A DNA stretch of 64,000 nucleotides from Hahella chejuensis KCTC 2396 (GTDB lineage Bacteria; Pseudomonadota; Gammaproteobacteria; Pseudomonadales; Oleiphilaceae), in the NCBI RefSeq assembly GCF_000012985.1, contig NC_007645.1:2820501-2884500 (forward strand). The letters are read 5' to 3'. Positions 25,982 to 35,300 of this stretch are shown one piece after another. The notes below the pieces were generated by a model. That model saw nothing but the letters and a program-made list of their open reading frames with translations. It did no database searches and was not told the DNA's origin. Within the stretch, counting starts at the first letter, position 1. Every line of letters begins with the position of its first letter. The position numbers and the translations under genes were made by a program.

Positions 25982-26221
25982 ATGCCTTACGACAGCATCA
26001 GCAACCTGCCCGACAATGTCAGAGGGGTATTGCCCAAGCACGCCCAGGAAATTTATCAGTCCGCTTTCAATAACGCCTGGGAGCATTATAAAGATCCGGA
26101 AGAGCGCCGCGGCTCCGCCTCCAGGGAAGAAACCGCGCACCGGGTGGCCTGGTCGGCAGTGAAGGAGAAGTATGAGAAAAAAGGCGACGAGTGGCGTCCT
26201 ATTAACCAGACAAACAAATAG
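25982..26221 (+). CDS. chaB: ChaB family protein
   Basis: 79 aa. The ChaB fold pattern is clear: MPYDSISNLPDNVRGVLPKH (~1-20), then AQEIYQSAFNNAWEHYKDPE and ETAHRVAWSAVKEKYEKKGD. ChaB-type proteins are small cytosolic proteins named after a regulator of the ChaA cation antiporter; they are common on chromosomes and in phages, and their role is unclear. AAAGGAG precedes the start. The last codons and stop (26201-26221) coincide with a copy of the 21-bp repeat, and an IS end abuts the stop, so the C-terminus may have been altered. Confidence 0.85.
   Translation: MPYDSISNLPDNVRGVLPKHAQEIYQSAFNNAWEHYKDPEERRGSASREETAHRVAWSAVKEKYEKKGDEWRPINQTNK
26201..26221 (+). repeat. 21-bp repeat, copy B (ends chaB)
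   Basis: ATTAACCAGACAAACAAATAG matches the left flank and arm of copy A (ATTAATCAGGCAGACAAATAG, 25103-25123) at 18 of 21 bases. It codes for the last residues and stop of ChaB. Confidence 0.6.
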
Positions 26222-26400
26222 TGTTCTGGCCAAACCCCACCGGACACTTTTCTTCGAGAATTTTCATAATTAATCGGCGACATATCATTGTTCGCCGTAT
26301 GCAGTCTTTCGAGATCGTAATATCTCATGTAGGCTGCGACATCCTGCTTCATGTGTTCCCGGGTAGGCTGGGGGATTTTTAATATCCAGTCATGCTTAAG
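26222..26400 (-). mobile_element. IS3-family transposase remnant (3' end of OrfB and terminal repeat)
   Basis: Read on the minus strand from ~26397, the frame encodes KHDWILKIPQPTREHMKQDV, then AAYMRYYDLERLHTANNDMS and PINYENSRRKVSG. This is the conserved C-terminal tail of IS3-family OrfB integrases (downstream of the last catalytic Glu). The end near 26222 reads TGTTCTGGCCAAACCCCACC, which looks like an IS terminal repeat. Everything upstream of the tail is missing, so the element is a dead fragment. Confidence 0.7.
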
Positions 26401-26507
26401 GCGTGCTCGGAAAAGACAAAGAGAAATTGCTGCAGAAGGTGGATATGGACATACCTCATCCTGAGCAAATTTATCCGCGGCGACAAGCCATAGGATACAG
26501 GGCCTGA
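26400..26507 (+). pseudogene. C-terminal remnant of an unidentified gene
   Basis: Directly beyond the IS fragment an open plus frame reads GVLGKDKEKLLQKVDMDIPH then PEQIYPRRQAIGYRA, with a stop at 26505-26507. It looks protein-like (balanced charges, Pro/Tyr/Arg-rich end) and its stop lies inside a terminator-like hairpin. There is no start codon context. I infer it is the 3' end of a gene cut by the IS. The parent family is not recognised. Confidence 0.35.
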
Positions 26508-26522
26508 CATGTGTAGGCCCTG
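26498..26522 (+). terminator. terminator-like hairpin after the gene remnant
   Basis: CAGGGCCT and AGGCCCTG form a perfect 8-bp stem around a 9-base loop. There is only a short T stretch afterwards. It overlaps the stop codon of the remnant reading frame at 26400-26507. Confidence 0.45.
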
Positions 26523-26531
26523 CCGTTTCAA

Positions 26532-26567
26532 ACAAATAGAAGGAAGCTATTTGTCTGCCGGATTAAT
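26532..26567. repeat. palindromic repeat, copy C (inverted relative to copy A)
   Basis: ACAAATAG, AAGGAAG, CTATTTGT, then CTGCCGGATTAAT. It shares 28 bases with the hairpin of copy A. Its right flank, reverse-complemented, matches copy A's left flank, so copies A and C form an inverted pair around the 25.1-26.6 kb segment. Confidence 0.85.
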
Positions 26568-26637
26568 AGGAATGGCGACGTGGTCTTTAGTTTCCGGTTT
26601 TATGCCGCGTTAGCGGATTTTGAGAAGGAGCCTGGTT

Positions 26638-27210
26638 TTGAGTGAGAAATATCCTCTTATACGTTCTGCTACAGAATTGTCTGAACAGTTAACAACGATC
26701 GCCAACGCCAAACGGCCGCCTGTCGAAACTTGGAACCCGACAGTGGAAGTGAGCGTTGATATCAGAATTCAACGTGACGGCAAATGGTTCTACCAGGGCA
26801 ATCCGATAGAGCGCATGGCTTTAGTCAAACTATTCGCCAGCGTCCTCAAGAAAGAGGGGAGAGATTACTTTCTGGTGACCCCGGTGGAAAAAGCCAAAAT
26901 AGAAGTGGAAGACGCTCCCTTTGTCATCACCGCTATGGAGCGATACCAAAACGACGCCGGCCAGCCATGCATCATACTCACGACTAATCTGGACGAGAGC
27001 GCCCTGGTTTCCGAGAAACACCCAATCAGAGTACAGATTGACCCCATCACCGAAGAACCGTCCCCCTATGTCGGAATGCGCTCAGGAATGGAAGCACTGA
27101 TCGGACGTAACGTGTTTTACCAACTGGCGGATTTGGCGGAGGAGCGGGTTATTGGGGGAGAGAGCGTGTATGGGGTGGAGAGTGTTGGGGTGTTTTTTAG
27201 GCTTGGGTAA
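26638..27210 (+). CDS. DUF1285 domain protein
   Basis: 190 aa from the TTG at 26638, chosen because AAGGAG at 26623-26628 sits just upstream; the frame stays open further 5' but without a good start. The DUF1285 pattern is seen: PPVETWNPTVEVSVDIRIQR, DGKWFYQGNPIERMALVKLF, LKKEGRDYFLVTPVEKAKIE, VEDAPFVITAMERY, and the C-terminal GRNVFYQLADLAEE. This is a small cytosolic protein family of unknown function, common in gamma- and alphaproteobacteria. Confidence 0.8.
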   Translation: MSEKYPLIRSATELSEQLTTIANAKRPPVETWNPTVEVSVDIRIQRDGKWFYQGNPIERMALVKLFASVLKKEGRDYFLVTPVEKAKIEVEDAPFVITAMERYQNDAGQPCIILTTNLDESALVSEKHPIRVQIDPITEEPSPYVGMRSGMEALIGRNVFYQLADLAEERVIGGESVYGVESVGVFFRLG

Positions 27211-27396
27211 GGGAATGTAAGCAAATGTAGAATTTTGAAAAATTAAACCTTACGGAAATCTTAACGAATTTTAATTTCTGTTAGCTTCTGTTATATTTCG
27301 CGCCGGTTAGATGTCTGGGGTAAATTCCGCTAAAGGGAGTTAGCCATCAAGACTGCATTTGTTATTGCTGTCAGCGGTGTCTTTACAGGGGACGTA

Positions 27397-28275
27397 ATGT
27401 CTAAATTCTACTCATTTCTTTCGGTGACGCCTTTCACTCGTCTGGTCCTCGTCTTCCTATTTCCCCTAAATCTTGTTCTTGCCCCGATTGCGTATGCAGA
27501 AGAAGAACGCTCTGGCGCATGTCGTATGGAGCAAGAATATTTGGATAACGTTCCGCTCTATGATGTATCAGAGATACCGGAAGACTACTCGTGCTTTGTC
27601 GATGTGGATGCGGTGGATCTGGGTAGGGTTACCGTTGTAGATACCCGCAGCGCTAATGATTTCGAGAAAGCTTTCGTGCCAGGCTCCATTAACCTCCCCG
27701 GTAACTTCATTTTTCATCAACGTACTCTGAAAAGCAGGTCGCTGCTGCTTGTCAATAAGGGAGTATTGACCCGCCAGAATGCGCAGCTGTGCGCCCGTCT
27801 TAAAGAAGCTGGCTTTATTGACGTCAAAATCGTGCGTGGAGGCCTGCATGCCTGGCGGTTATCGGGGAATAAACTTGCTGGGCTCCCGGAAGATGTCGCT
27901 GCGTTGTCCAGGCTAACAGAGATTGAGTTTGTTGTAGCCCTAACTGGCGGCGACGCCAAGTTGATAGTGGGACAGTCGTGGTACGACCGCGTACGTCGCT
28001 ATGTGCCTGAAAATATCCCCGTGCTGCCTATTGCGGGAGATAAGAGTTTTGCTATGGCTCTGGTTAAAGCGCTTGGCGGCGATGAGGTGTCGCGCAATCT
28101 GCCTGTAATTATGCTGGAAGGGACATTGGAAGAATACGCGGAAAGCCAATATCGCAATCTGTATAGGTATGAAGCCAGTCCGGAAGCCATTGAACGACAC
28201 TTTGAAAGTCTGGCGACAGTTCAGGAAAAGCGGCGCTCAATCCCTGACCGGTATCGTTGCCGAGGCGGAGAGTAG
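27397..28275 (+). CDS. exported rhodanese-like protein lacking the catalytic Cys
   Basis: 292 aa. The signal peptide is long (~1-34): TRLVLVFLFPLNLVLAPIAYA. The rhodanese fold spans ~60-155: RVTVVDTRSANDFEKAFVPG, SINLPGNF, then the would-be active-site loop LLLVNKGVLTRQNA and VRGGLHAWRLSG. Active rhodaneses carry Cys followed by four residues in that loop; here the position is Asn/Lys, so sulfur transfer is unlikely. The last ~130 residues (IVGQSWYDRVRRYV and beyond) look like a second, degenerate domain. It is the first gene of a long plus-strand unit, 22 bp before a transglutaminase-like gene. It is probably periplasmic with a binding or scaffold role. Confidence 0.75.
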   Translation: MSKFYSFLSVTPFTRLVLVFLFPLNLVLAPIAYAEEERSGACRMEQEYLDNVPLYDVSEIPEDYSCFVDVDAVDLGRVTVVDTRSANDFEKAFVPGSINLPGNFIFHQRTLKSRSLLLVNKGVLTRQNAQLCARLKEAGFIDVKIVRGGLHAWRLSGNKLAGLPEDVAALSRLTEIEFVVALTGGDAKLIVGQSWYDRVRRYVPENIPVLPIAGDKSFAMALVKALGGDEVSRNLPVIMLEGTLEEYAESQYRNLYRYEASPEAIERHFESLATVQEKRRSIPDRYRCRGGE

Positions 28276-28297
28276 TCACAAAGGAAGCATTAGATAT

Positions 28298-29206
28298 ATG
28301 ACGCAAACACGATTTATAGCCGTTGTAATACTTCCTGTCGCGTTGGCCCTGTGCTTAGGGTTGGGCGCCTGGAATGGGGTAACTCTATACAGGCAAGTAA
28401 CCGCGCACATGGCGAGTCTTTCTTCGCCTACTAAAAAGTTGATTCGATTTCAGTTTGTGGTCAAGAACAAAGGTCAGGCTTTCGCCAAGGATCTATCTAT
28501 TCATTTATTTGCGCCAGTTAGTGATTACCCAATGCAACGTTTGGTCGCACTGGATGGTCTGAAAGAATATAAAAAAGAAGTTGATGCTATTTCCAACCAA
28601 ACACTCATCTACAAAATAGATCAACTGGCTTCATATGAAACCAGAAATATTACTGTTAACGCAGAAATAACTATGCTGCCTCTAGCGCCTATCATAATAG
28701 ACCCTAAGTTGTGGCTAAAGAATGAGAAGTATATAGAGGTCGATAGTCCTGAAGTTCGTGAGGTCGCGAAACTTTTTGAGGGGCTACCCCTGGAGCGTCA
28801 ACCTAAAGCGGCTTTTGATTGGCTGGCGCAACACCTGAAACAATCGGATTACATAAAAGAAGAGAAGGGAGCGGTATGGGCGCTGGAGAATAAGACCGGC
28901 GATTGTACCGAATACACATTCGCCTATGTCGCTATTCTGCGCAAGTTAGGCATCCCTGCTATTCCGTTGGGCGGTTTCATCGCCTCCCGACCCGCTACAG
29001 TCATTTCCGGCGTTGACTATCACAATTGGGCTTTATTCCACGATGGTCGCCGCTGGCGTCTTGCAGACCCACTCAATGGCGTATTTAACCAACAGGAAGA
29101 AGATTATGTCGCTTTCAGGGTTTTAAGTGAAAGCGCAGATGGTGAGCCATTAGGACGAAGCCGCTTTTCAGTAGATGACGAGAATGTCGTTATTGAAATG
29201 CAATGA
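28298..29206 (+). CDS. membrane-anchored transglutaminase-like protein
   Basis: 302 aa from ATG 28298 (AAAGGAAG 10 bp upstream); the longer frame from 28169 overlaps the previous gene and lacks a ribosome site. One N-terminal membrane helix (RFIAVVILPVALALCLGLGA) is followed by a ~110-residue beta-rich domain with VVKNKGQAFAKDLSIHLFAP. The transglutaminase-like core then carries the triad: Cys in NKTGDCTEYTFAYVAILRKL, His in DYHNWALFHDG and Asp in RWRLADPLNG. The fold is used by cysteine peptidases and cross-linking enzymes. It probably faces the periplasm. Its position just upstream of the giant secreted-protein gene suggests it processes or cross-links that product (inference). Confidence 0.85.
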   Translation: MTQTRFIAVVILPVALALCLGLGAWNGVTLYRQVTAHMASLSSPTKKLIRFQFVVKNKGQAFAKDLSIHLFAPVSDYPMQRLVALDGLKEYKKEVDAISNQTLIYKIDQLASYETRNITVNAEITMLPLAPIIIDPKLWLKNEKYIEVDSPEVREVAKLFEGLPLERQPKAAFDWLAQHLKQSDYIKEEKGAVWALENKTGDCTEYTFAYVAILRKLGIPAIPLGGFIASRPATVISGVDYHNWALFHDGRRWRLADPLNGVFNQQEEDYVAFRVLSESADGEPLGRSRFSVDDENVVIEMQ

Positions 29207-29301
29207 GTAGACGGCGGCCAAGTTAACTAAGTCTTGTTTATATAAAAGAGTTTTTGAGCTTTCAAATCATGCATCCAAGTAGTAGAGCTGTAGAGGATAA
29301 G

Positions 29302-32300
29302 ATGGGAATTGGTACGGAAATCCTACTAAATGTAATTAAAAGAAGTCTATCGGCAGTACTAATTTTGGGGGCTTCTATCATTTACGCTGCCCCATCTTCT
29401 GACTCGCCTCAAAGCGCTTCATATGAAGCTGCGGTGTTGGCTGATTCTCCTATTGCATATTGGAGGCTGAATGAAACATCAGAGCAAAATGTCGCCGAAG
29501 ACAAAAGCGGCAATGGACATCTGGCGAAGGTTGAAGGAAACCTGCTTGTAGAATTAGGCGTTCTCTCAAGCGACTCTGCTAAGTCATTTGCAAACGGTGG
29601 ACTGTCCGTTCCAGATCATTCCTCCTTTGCAATGGAACAGCTTACTTTAGAAGCTTGGTTGAAACCATATAAGGCTGGAACGGATGGGAGTTCTTCATTT
29701 CTATTTTCACACGGCGGCAGCAACTATAACTGGGGGCTGTATGAAAGCAAAAACAGAAGCTATTGCCTGTATGTGCGTATAGGCGTTGTTAAGTCTGTAT
29801 GTGTTGGTCAAGAGGATGTGCCGGCAAACGCGTGGAGCCATTTGGTTGGTACTTATAATGGCTCGTCCTTAATTTTATATCTAAACGGTCAGGAACGGTC
29901 TCGGCTAGAAATTGCTGGAATGCCTACGAAAAATCCAGGCGTCATTCAGTTCAGTAACTGGTCTGGATATCGCTTCGAGGGCGTTATCGATGAAGTTGCA
30001 ATATATGATCATGCGCTTAATGAGGGGGAGATTAACAAACATTACCAGCTCATTAGCTTTCCGACACGAAAAGAGGAGATATATAGAAAAGTAGTCTCTG
30101 ATAGTGATCCTATAAGTTTTTGGGAGCTTCCTGAGAATGAAGGGAAATTAATTGACTCCATCGGAAATATAAACGGAAACATCACTCAGCCTACTCAATT
30201 GACTCAAGGAATTTCTGGCGCTGATCATACGGCCTCGTATTTTGATTATCAAAAGGGGCAAAGAGCTATTGTCCCTCATAATTCAAGCCATAACCTAAAA
30301 GAGTTCTCTGTTGAAGCCTGGGTTAAGCCGGAAATGATCGGCGCATACCGAGGCATCATTACAAAAATGATGAATGGAAACGGTTATCCAGGAATGGCGC
30401 TGAGGCTGGATGGTGAAACGGGAAGAAAGTTTCAATTCGCTATAAATGCGCCTAGAGCCCTAATTTGGGCGACTTCACCTAAAGAGTTTGAATTAGGTAA
30501 CTGGTATCACCTTGTTGGTAGTTACAAAGATGGAGTGGGCGCAAGTCTATATGTCAATGGGGAACTTGTTCATAGTGTTCCTGCAAACGAAAATACACTT
30601 ATAACTACGCCATCTGTTCCGTTGGTTATTGGTGCGCACTATGACTATAACTATACGCATCTCAACTTCGACGGGCTTATTGATAGCGCAGTATTTTATT
30701 CTCATATTCTTTCTGAAAGAGAAATAAAAGCGCATTACGATGCGGCCTTGACCGGAATCGAGCCTCAGTCCAAGCCCGCAAAAATAGTGGGCGCGTCTAT
30801 ATCAGACAAATCTACGCTGACAGAAAGCTCTGAAATAGAAATATATTTCGAGTCGCCAATCGATGAATCATCATTTACACAAGATGACGTTCGGCTGATG
30901 AAGGATGGTAGCGAGCAGAGTATCAAGGTTAAGAAGCTTGATGATGTGAAGTATGCTGTAGAGGTGGTTGGTGGAATAACGAATCGGGCTCACTACGTTT
31001 TGGAAGTTGGGCCAAATATTTCTTCTGGAGATGTCATAGGCCTGGATCAGGATGGCGATGCTCTGTACGGAGAAGTAGGTGATGACGTATTTAAATTGTC
31101 ATTCGATTCTTTCTTTGCGGATTTTGTTATAACTGATGAAGCAACTATCGGGGATGACGCCTCCACATACGAAAACAAAAATATACTAATTGACAGTGGA
31201 TTGCTAACGATCTCAGGCAATCATACTTTTGGCGATATTTTACTCGTGAATGGAGGGAAAATTGTAACTTCAGATAGAGCTAAAGCGACGCTTACTTTGA
31301 GTCATTTATCGATTGATGAAAGTTCATCCATTGATGTAAGTGGTAAGGGCGCGACGCCAGATTCTGAGGTGCGAGCATACTGTGGCGGTAGCTATGGTGG
31401 GGAAGGCGGAAGTCATGACTGGCTGCCAAATAAAAATGTGTTTGGAGATTATCGTCGCCCACATGACCTGGGAATTGGAGGGGCTGGAAACAACGATGCA
31501 AGCTTTTCAACAGGTGGTGGAGCGATAAAGGTAATTGTCGATCGTTTGGAGCTGGATGGGAAGATTCTGGCGAATGGTTCTGGTGGCGCAAACCGCATGG
31601 GGGCCGGAAGCGGCGGCTCTGTGTGGATTGAAGCTGGTGTTATTGTTGGGAGTGGCTCTATCGCCGCAAATGGTGGTAATAGAGTTAATACTACTGAGGG
31701 CGGTGGCGGTGGCGGTGGTCGCGTAGCTATATACTACGACGAACTCGAATCCTTTGATGTTTCCACTCAAGTTAAGGCCCTTGGCGGTAGGCGTGTACAC
31801 GGAAACTACGAAAGTGGCGCTGCGGGAACTATTTTTATACGAAATAAGGTTAGTGGTGAAGAGAAGCTAATCATCGACAATAGAGGCTTGGATGACGCTA
31901 ATGTCGCCAGGACTGGCCTGAGTGGCTCGTACCCAATGCCCGTTGAGATTTATAACGCCAGAATAAAAGTAATTGATGCAAACTTTCTAAAGCTTGTTGC
32001 CTTCAATGTCCATGTCGCCCAAAAAGGCGATGCTAAAATTGGAAGCCTCTTCTTTACTAATAGTGTATGGCAGCAGTCAGGAAATAAACTCAATATTACT
32101 GATGAATATAGTTTCATAGGTGGAGGCTTTGACACTAAAGGAGACTTATCACTTCCTAATAATGAGCTGGTCGTTGATAATTTTACTTACACTGTTTTTA
32201 GCGATCAGAACTGGAAAACGATCACGCTGAAAAATGGGGGGGTGCTGACCACAGGCGTTCCCTCTGGATCGCTCACGCAAGCGTTGATAGTTAAGGCGTC

Positions 32301-35300
32301 TTCTATCAATGTCGAGGCTGGTTCCAGGATTGATGTAAGCGGAAAGGGAGGGCTCCCTGACGCTGAAGTATGCGCACATTGTGGTGGAAGTTATGGTGGT
32401 GTGGGCGGAACGCCGGTCAACGGCCAAGAGAATAAATCCACTTATGGAGACTATCGTCAGCCGGTTCTACCTGGGACCGGGGGCGCTGGGGGGAATGGCA
32501 GTTCTGGTGTGCGAGGAGCCGGCGCCGTAAAAATTATTGCGGATCGGCTGAATCTTGACGGAGAAGTGAAAGCGGATGGCGACTATGCTAAATCACAGTC
32601 CGAATCTGGAGCAGGAGGGGGAAGTGGCGGCTCCATTTGGCTTGATATCGGCATTTTGTCAGGGAGTGGGCGGATTCTGGCTAACGGCGGGGCTGGTGAT
32701 TATGCTGGCGGCGGCGCCGGTGGGCGGGTTGCTGTTTATTACTCTGTACTGAACGCGTTTGATTTCGCATCGCAAGTAGAAGTAAACGGCGGAAAGGCCA
32801 GACATTCAGGGTTTACGCCTGGACAAGATGGCTCCGTATACACTGAACAAAAGCATATAAATACCTATGTTACTGGCTTGTCTGTGACTGAATATGTCGC
32901 TGATAAAGTGCAGGAAATTACGCTGTCGTTTGTCAATGAGATTGATCCTGCTTCGTTTTCTATCGACGACATTTTGCTTGTTGGTGACAGCTCTTCTGTT
33001 TCCATCACTGCTTTAGAGCAAATAGATGGGGTGCAATACCGCATTCGTTTTTCCGCCCCCTTGGAAGATGGAACATATCGCTTAACAGTCGGCCCTGATA
33101 TCAAGACAAAAGATGGTCTTGGAATGGACCAGAACCATAATGGCGCGCCCAATGAAGCCGATGATGCTTTCGTTGCTTCCTTTGTCGTGGATACCGAAAA
33201 GCCTGCTGCGCCTACTGTAACGTCGCACAATGTTTCAACGCCTGTATTGATAAATGCCAGAGTCATTAATCTCAGTGGTGTGAAAGAACCTGGGACGCTC
33301 TTGTGGCTCAACGGTAAAAGAGTATCAGGGCAAGAAGACGTAAACTGGAGCGTCTCCAATATTGCGTTGCAGGAAGGTGACAACCAACTGTCATTGAAAG
33401 TTGGCGATCTGGCAGGCAACTTTTCAGAAGAAGTCATACTGGCTATCAATGTAGACAGCCAAGCGCCTGAGGTACTGCTGATGGCGCCTTCGGGAATCAT
33501 CAACAGTAGTGACAATTCCATTCGCGCCAAGGCGGAGGATGTTGGCGCCAGTGGGCTCTCATTGAAAGGAGCGTCAGTCGCTGTTTATAGAAATGGCTTG
33601 GCGGTAACAGGTGAACTCGCCTTAGCGTCAGGTGAATACATTTTTACAGCAACTGCGCCTTTGCTCGAAGGGAGCTATAAAGTTGTCGTCAAGGTAGCTG
33701 ATACTCATGGGAACATCTCCGCTCCTAAGGAGTATACGTTCATCCTTGATTCGACCAAGCCAGCATCACCACAGCTTGAGGCTTTCCCTGATGTCAATGA
33801 TGTCAATGCGTACCGCTTTAAAGGCACAAGAGAGAAAAACTCAAGCGTATGGGTAAATGGCGTTCAGAAGCTCTCCAGCGAAGACAAAACTACCTTTGAT
33901 CTGCTCTTGGACCTTCAGCGTGGCGATAATAGATTTGAGTTTGTCGTTATTGACGCTGCCGGCAACGCCAGCGTCCCCACCATCGCCAACATTCGTTTTG
34001 ATGATACTGCCCCAGGGCAGGTGACGTTCACTGTAGACGGAACGGGCGACGGAACGGAGGCGATGCTGGATTGGAGCGCTTACGATGAGTTCTCTAACGG
34101 TAACGACATTGCCGCTTACCATATTTATGTATCAGGTTCGAACTTCTCTGATATCGCAGGAATGACCCCGGTGGCGTCAACCCCATCTGGCTCCAAGTCA
34201 TTCAAGCTCGCCGGTCTGATGCGAGGCGCGACAGTGTATGCGGCTGTTGTGGCGGAGGATACTGCTGGCCTGAAACGGACGACTGTAACTGCGCAGCCGG
34301 TTACTCCTGAAGATATTGTTAAACCAGAGCCTATCGTTGATTTGCGAGCGCTTTCCGCATCGACTTCCATAGATTTGTCCTGGGCGCAACATGCGAACAC
34401 GGCTGGCGATTTAGCAGGCTACAGAATCTATGTGAGCAAGGCGGGAGACGAAGAGGTCAATGATATTCCGCTGGCCTCGGCGAATATCTCCGATGGGCGC
34501 GTGAACGTTAAAGTGGAAGGGTTGCAAGCTGCTACTGCGAACCCGATTCGCATTACAGCCTATGATCTGGCTGGCAATGAGTCCGATGCTGTCTCCAATC
34601 CTGGCGTGACGTTGTTGGCTAACCCTGCTGGCGTGACCACAGATCCGTTAAGTGGCCAGTTGAAGGTAAGCTGGCAAGCCTCCCAGCCTGCCAATCTGGT
34701 AAAGGAATACCGTATCTATGCGCAAGACGCCGCCTTCTCCAGCGTTGCTGGCATGGCTCCCAAAACTACCGTCAGCGGCAGCGCGCTCACACGCAACATT
34801 GCAGGCCTGTCTAACGGTGTGACCTATTACGTGGCCGTGACGGCGGTGAATCTCTCTGGCGGTGAAGAAACGCAAGTGGCTGCTGTGACAGGCAAGCCGG
34901 AAGAAGATAACGTCGGACCTGAAATCGTATCCATCGAGTTCATCAGCGCGAATGGCCCAGCGCAACTGAGCGGTTCCACACTGACTATGGACGGTAAGGT
35001 CGTTGTAAAAGCAAACGACCCTGCTGGCGTCAGTCGAGTTGAGTTTGAGAAAGATGGCGAAAGCTGGGGAATGGACCTGAACGCAGATCCTGATTTCGAG
35101 CGCGCCTGGTTGCTGGCGGGAGAGACTGACGGCGCTCACACGATCAGTGTGTCCGTCTATGACAATCTCAATAACGTCACTCAGATTAAGAGCATTCCTG
35201 TCAGCGTTGATTTGGCCGCGCCGTCTGCCCCGCAGTTGACTGCGCCGCTCAATGGCGTCACTACCAACAGGGTTGAAGTTGATGTGGCGGGAGCAGCGAC

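Noticed and set aside
26400-26535. Extended 149-codon minus-strand ORF as one intact gene
   Set aside because: Only the part from ~26400 down to 26236 matches a transposase tail; the upstream residues are unrelated and lie opposite a plus-strand remnant.
31375-32850. Duplicated Gly-rich DNA as a CRISPR or tandem repeat array
   Set aside because: Two long diverged copies, not short regular repeats with spacers; they code in frame.
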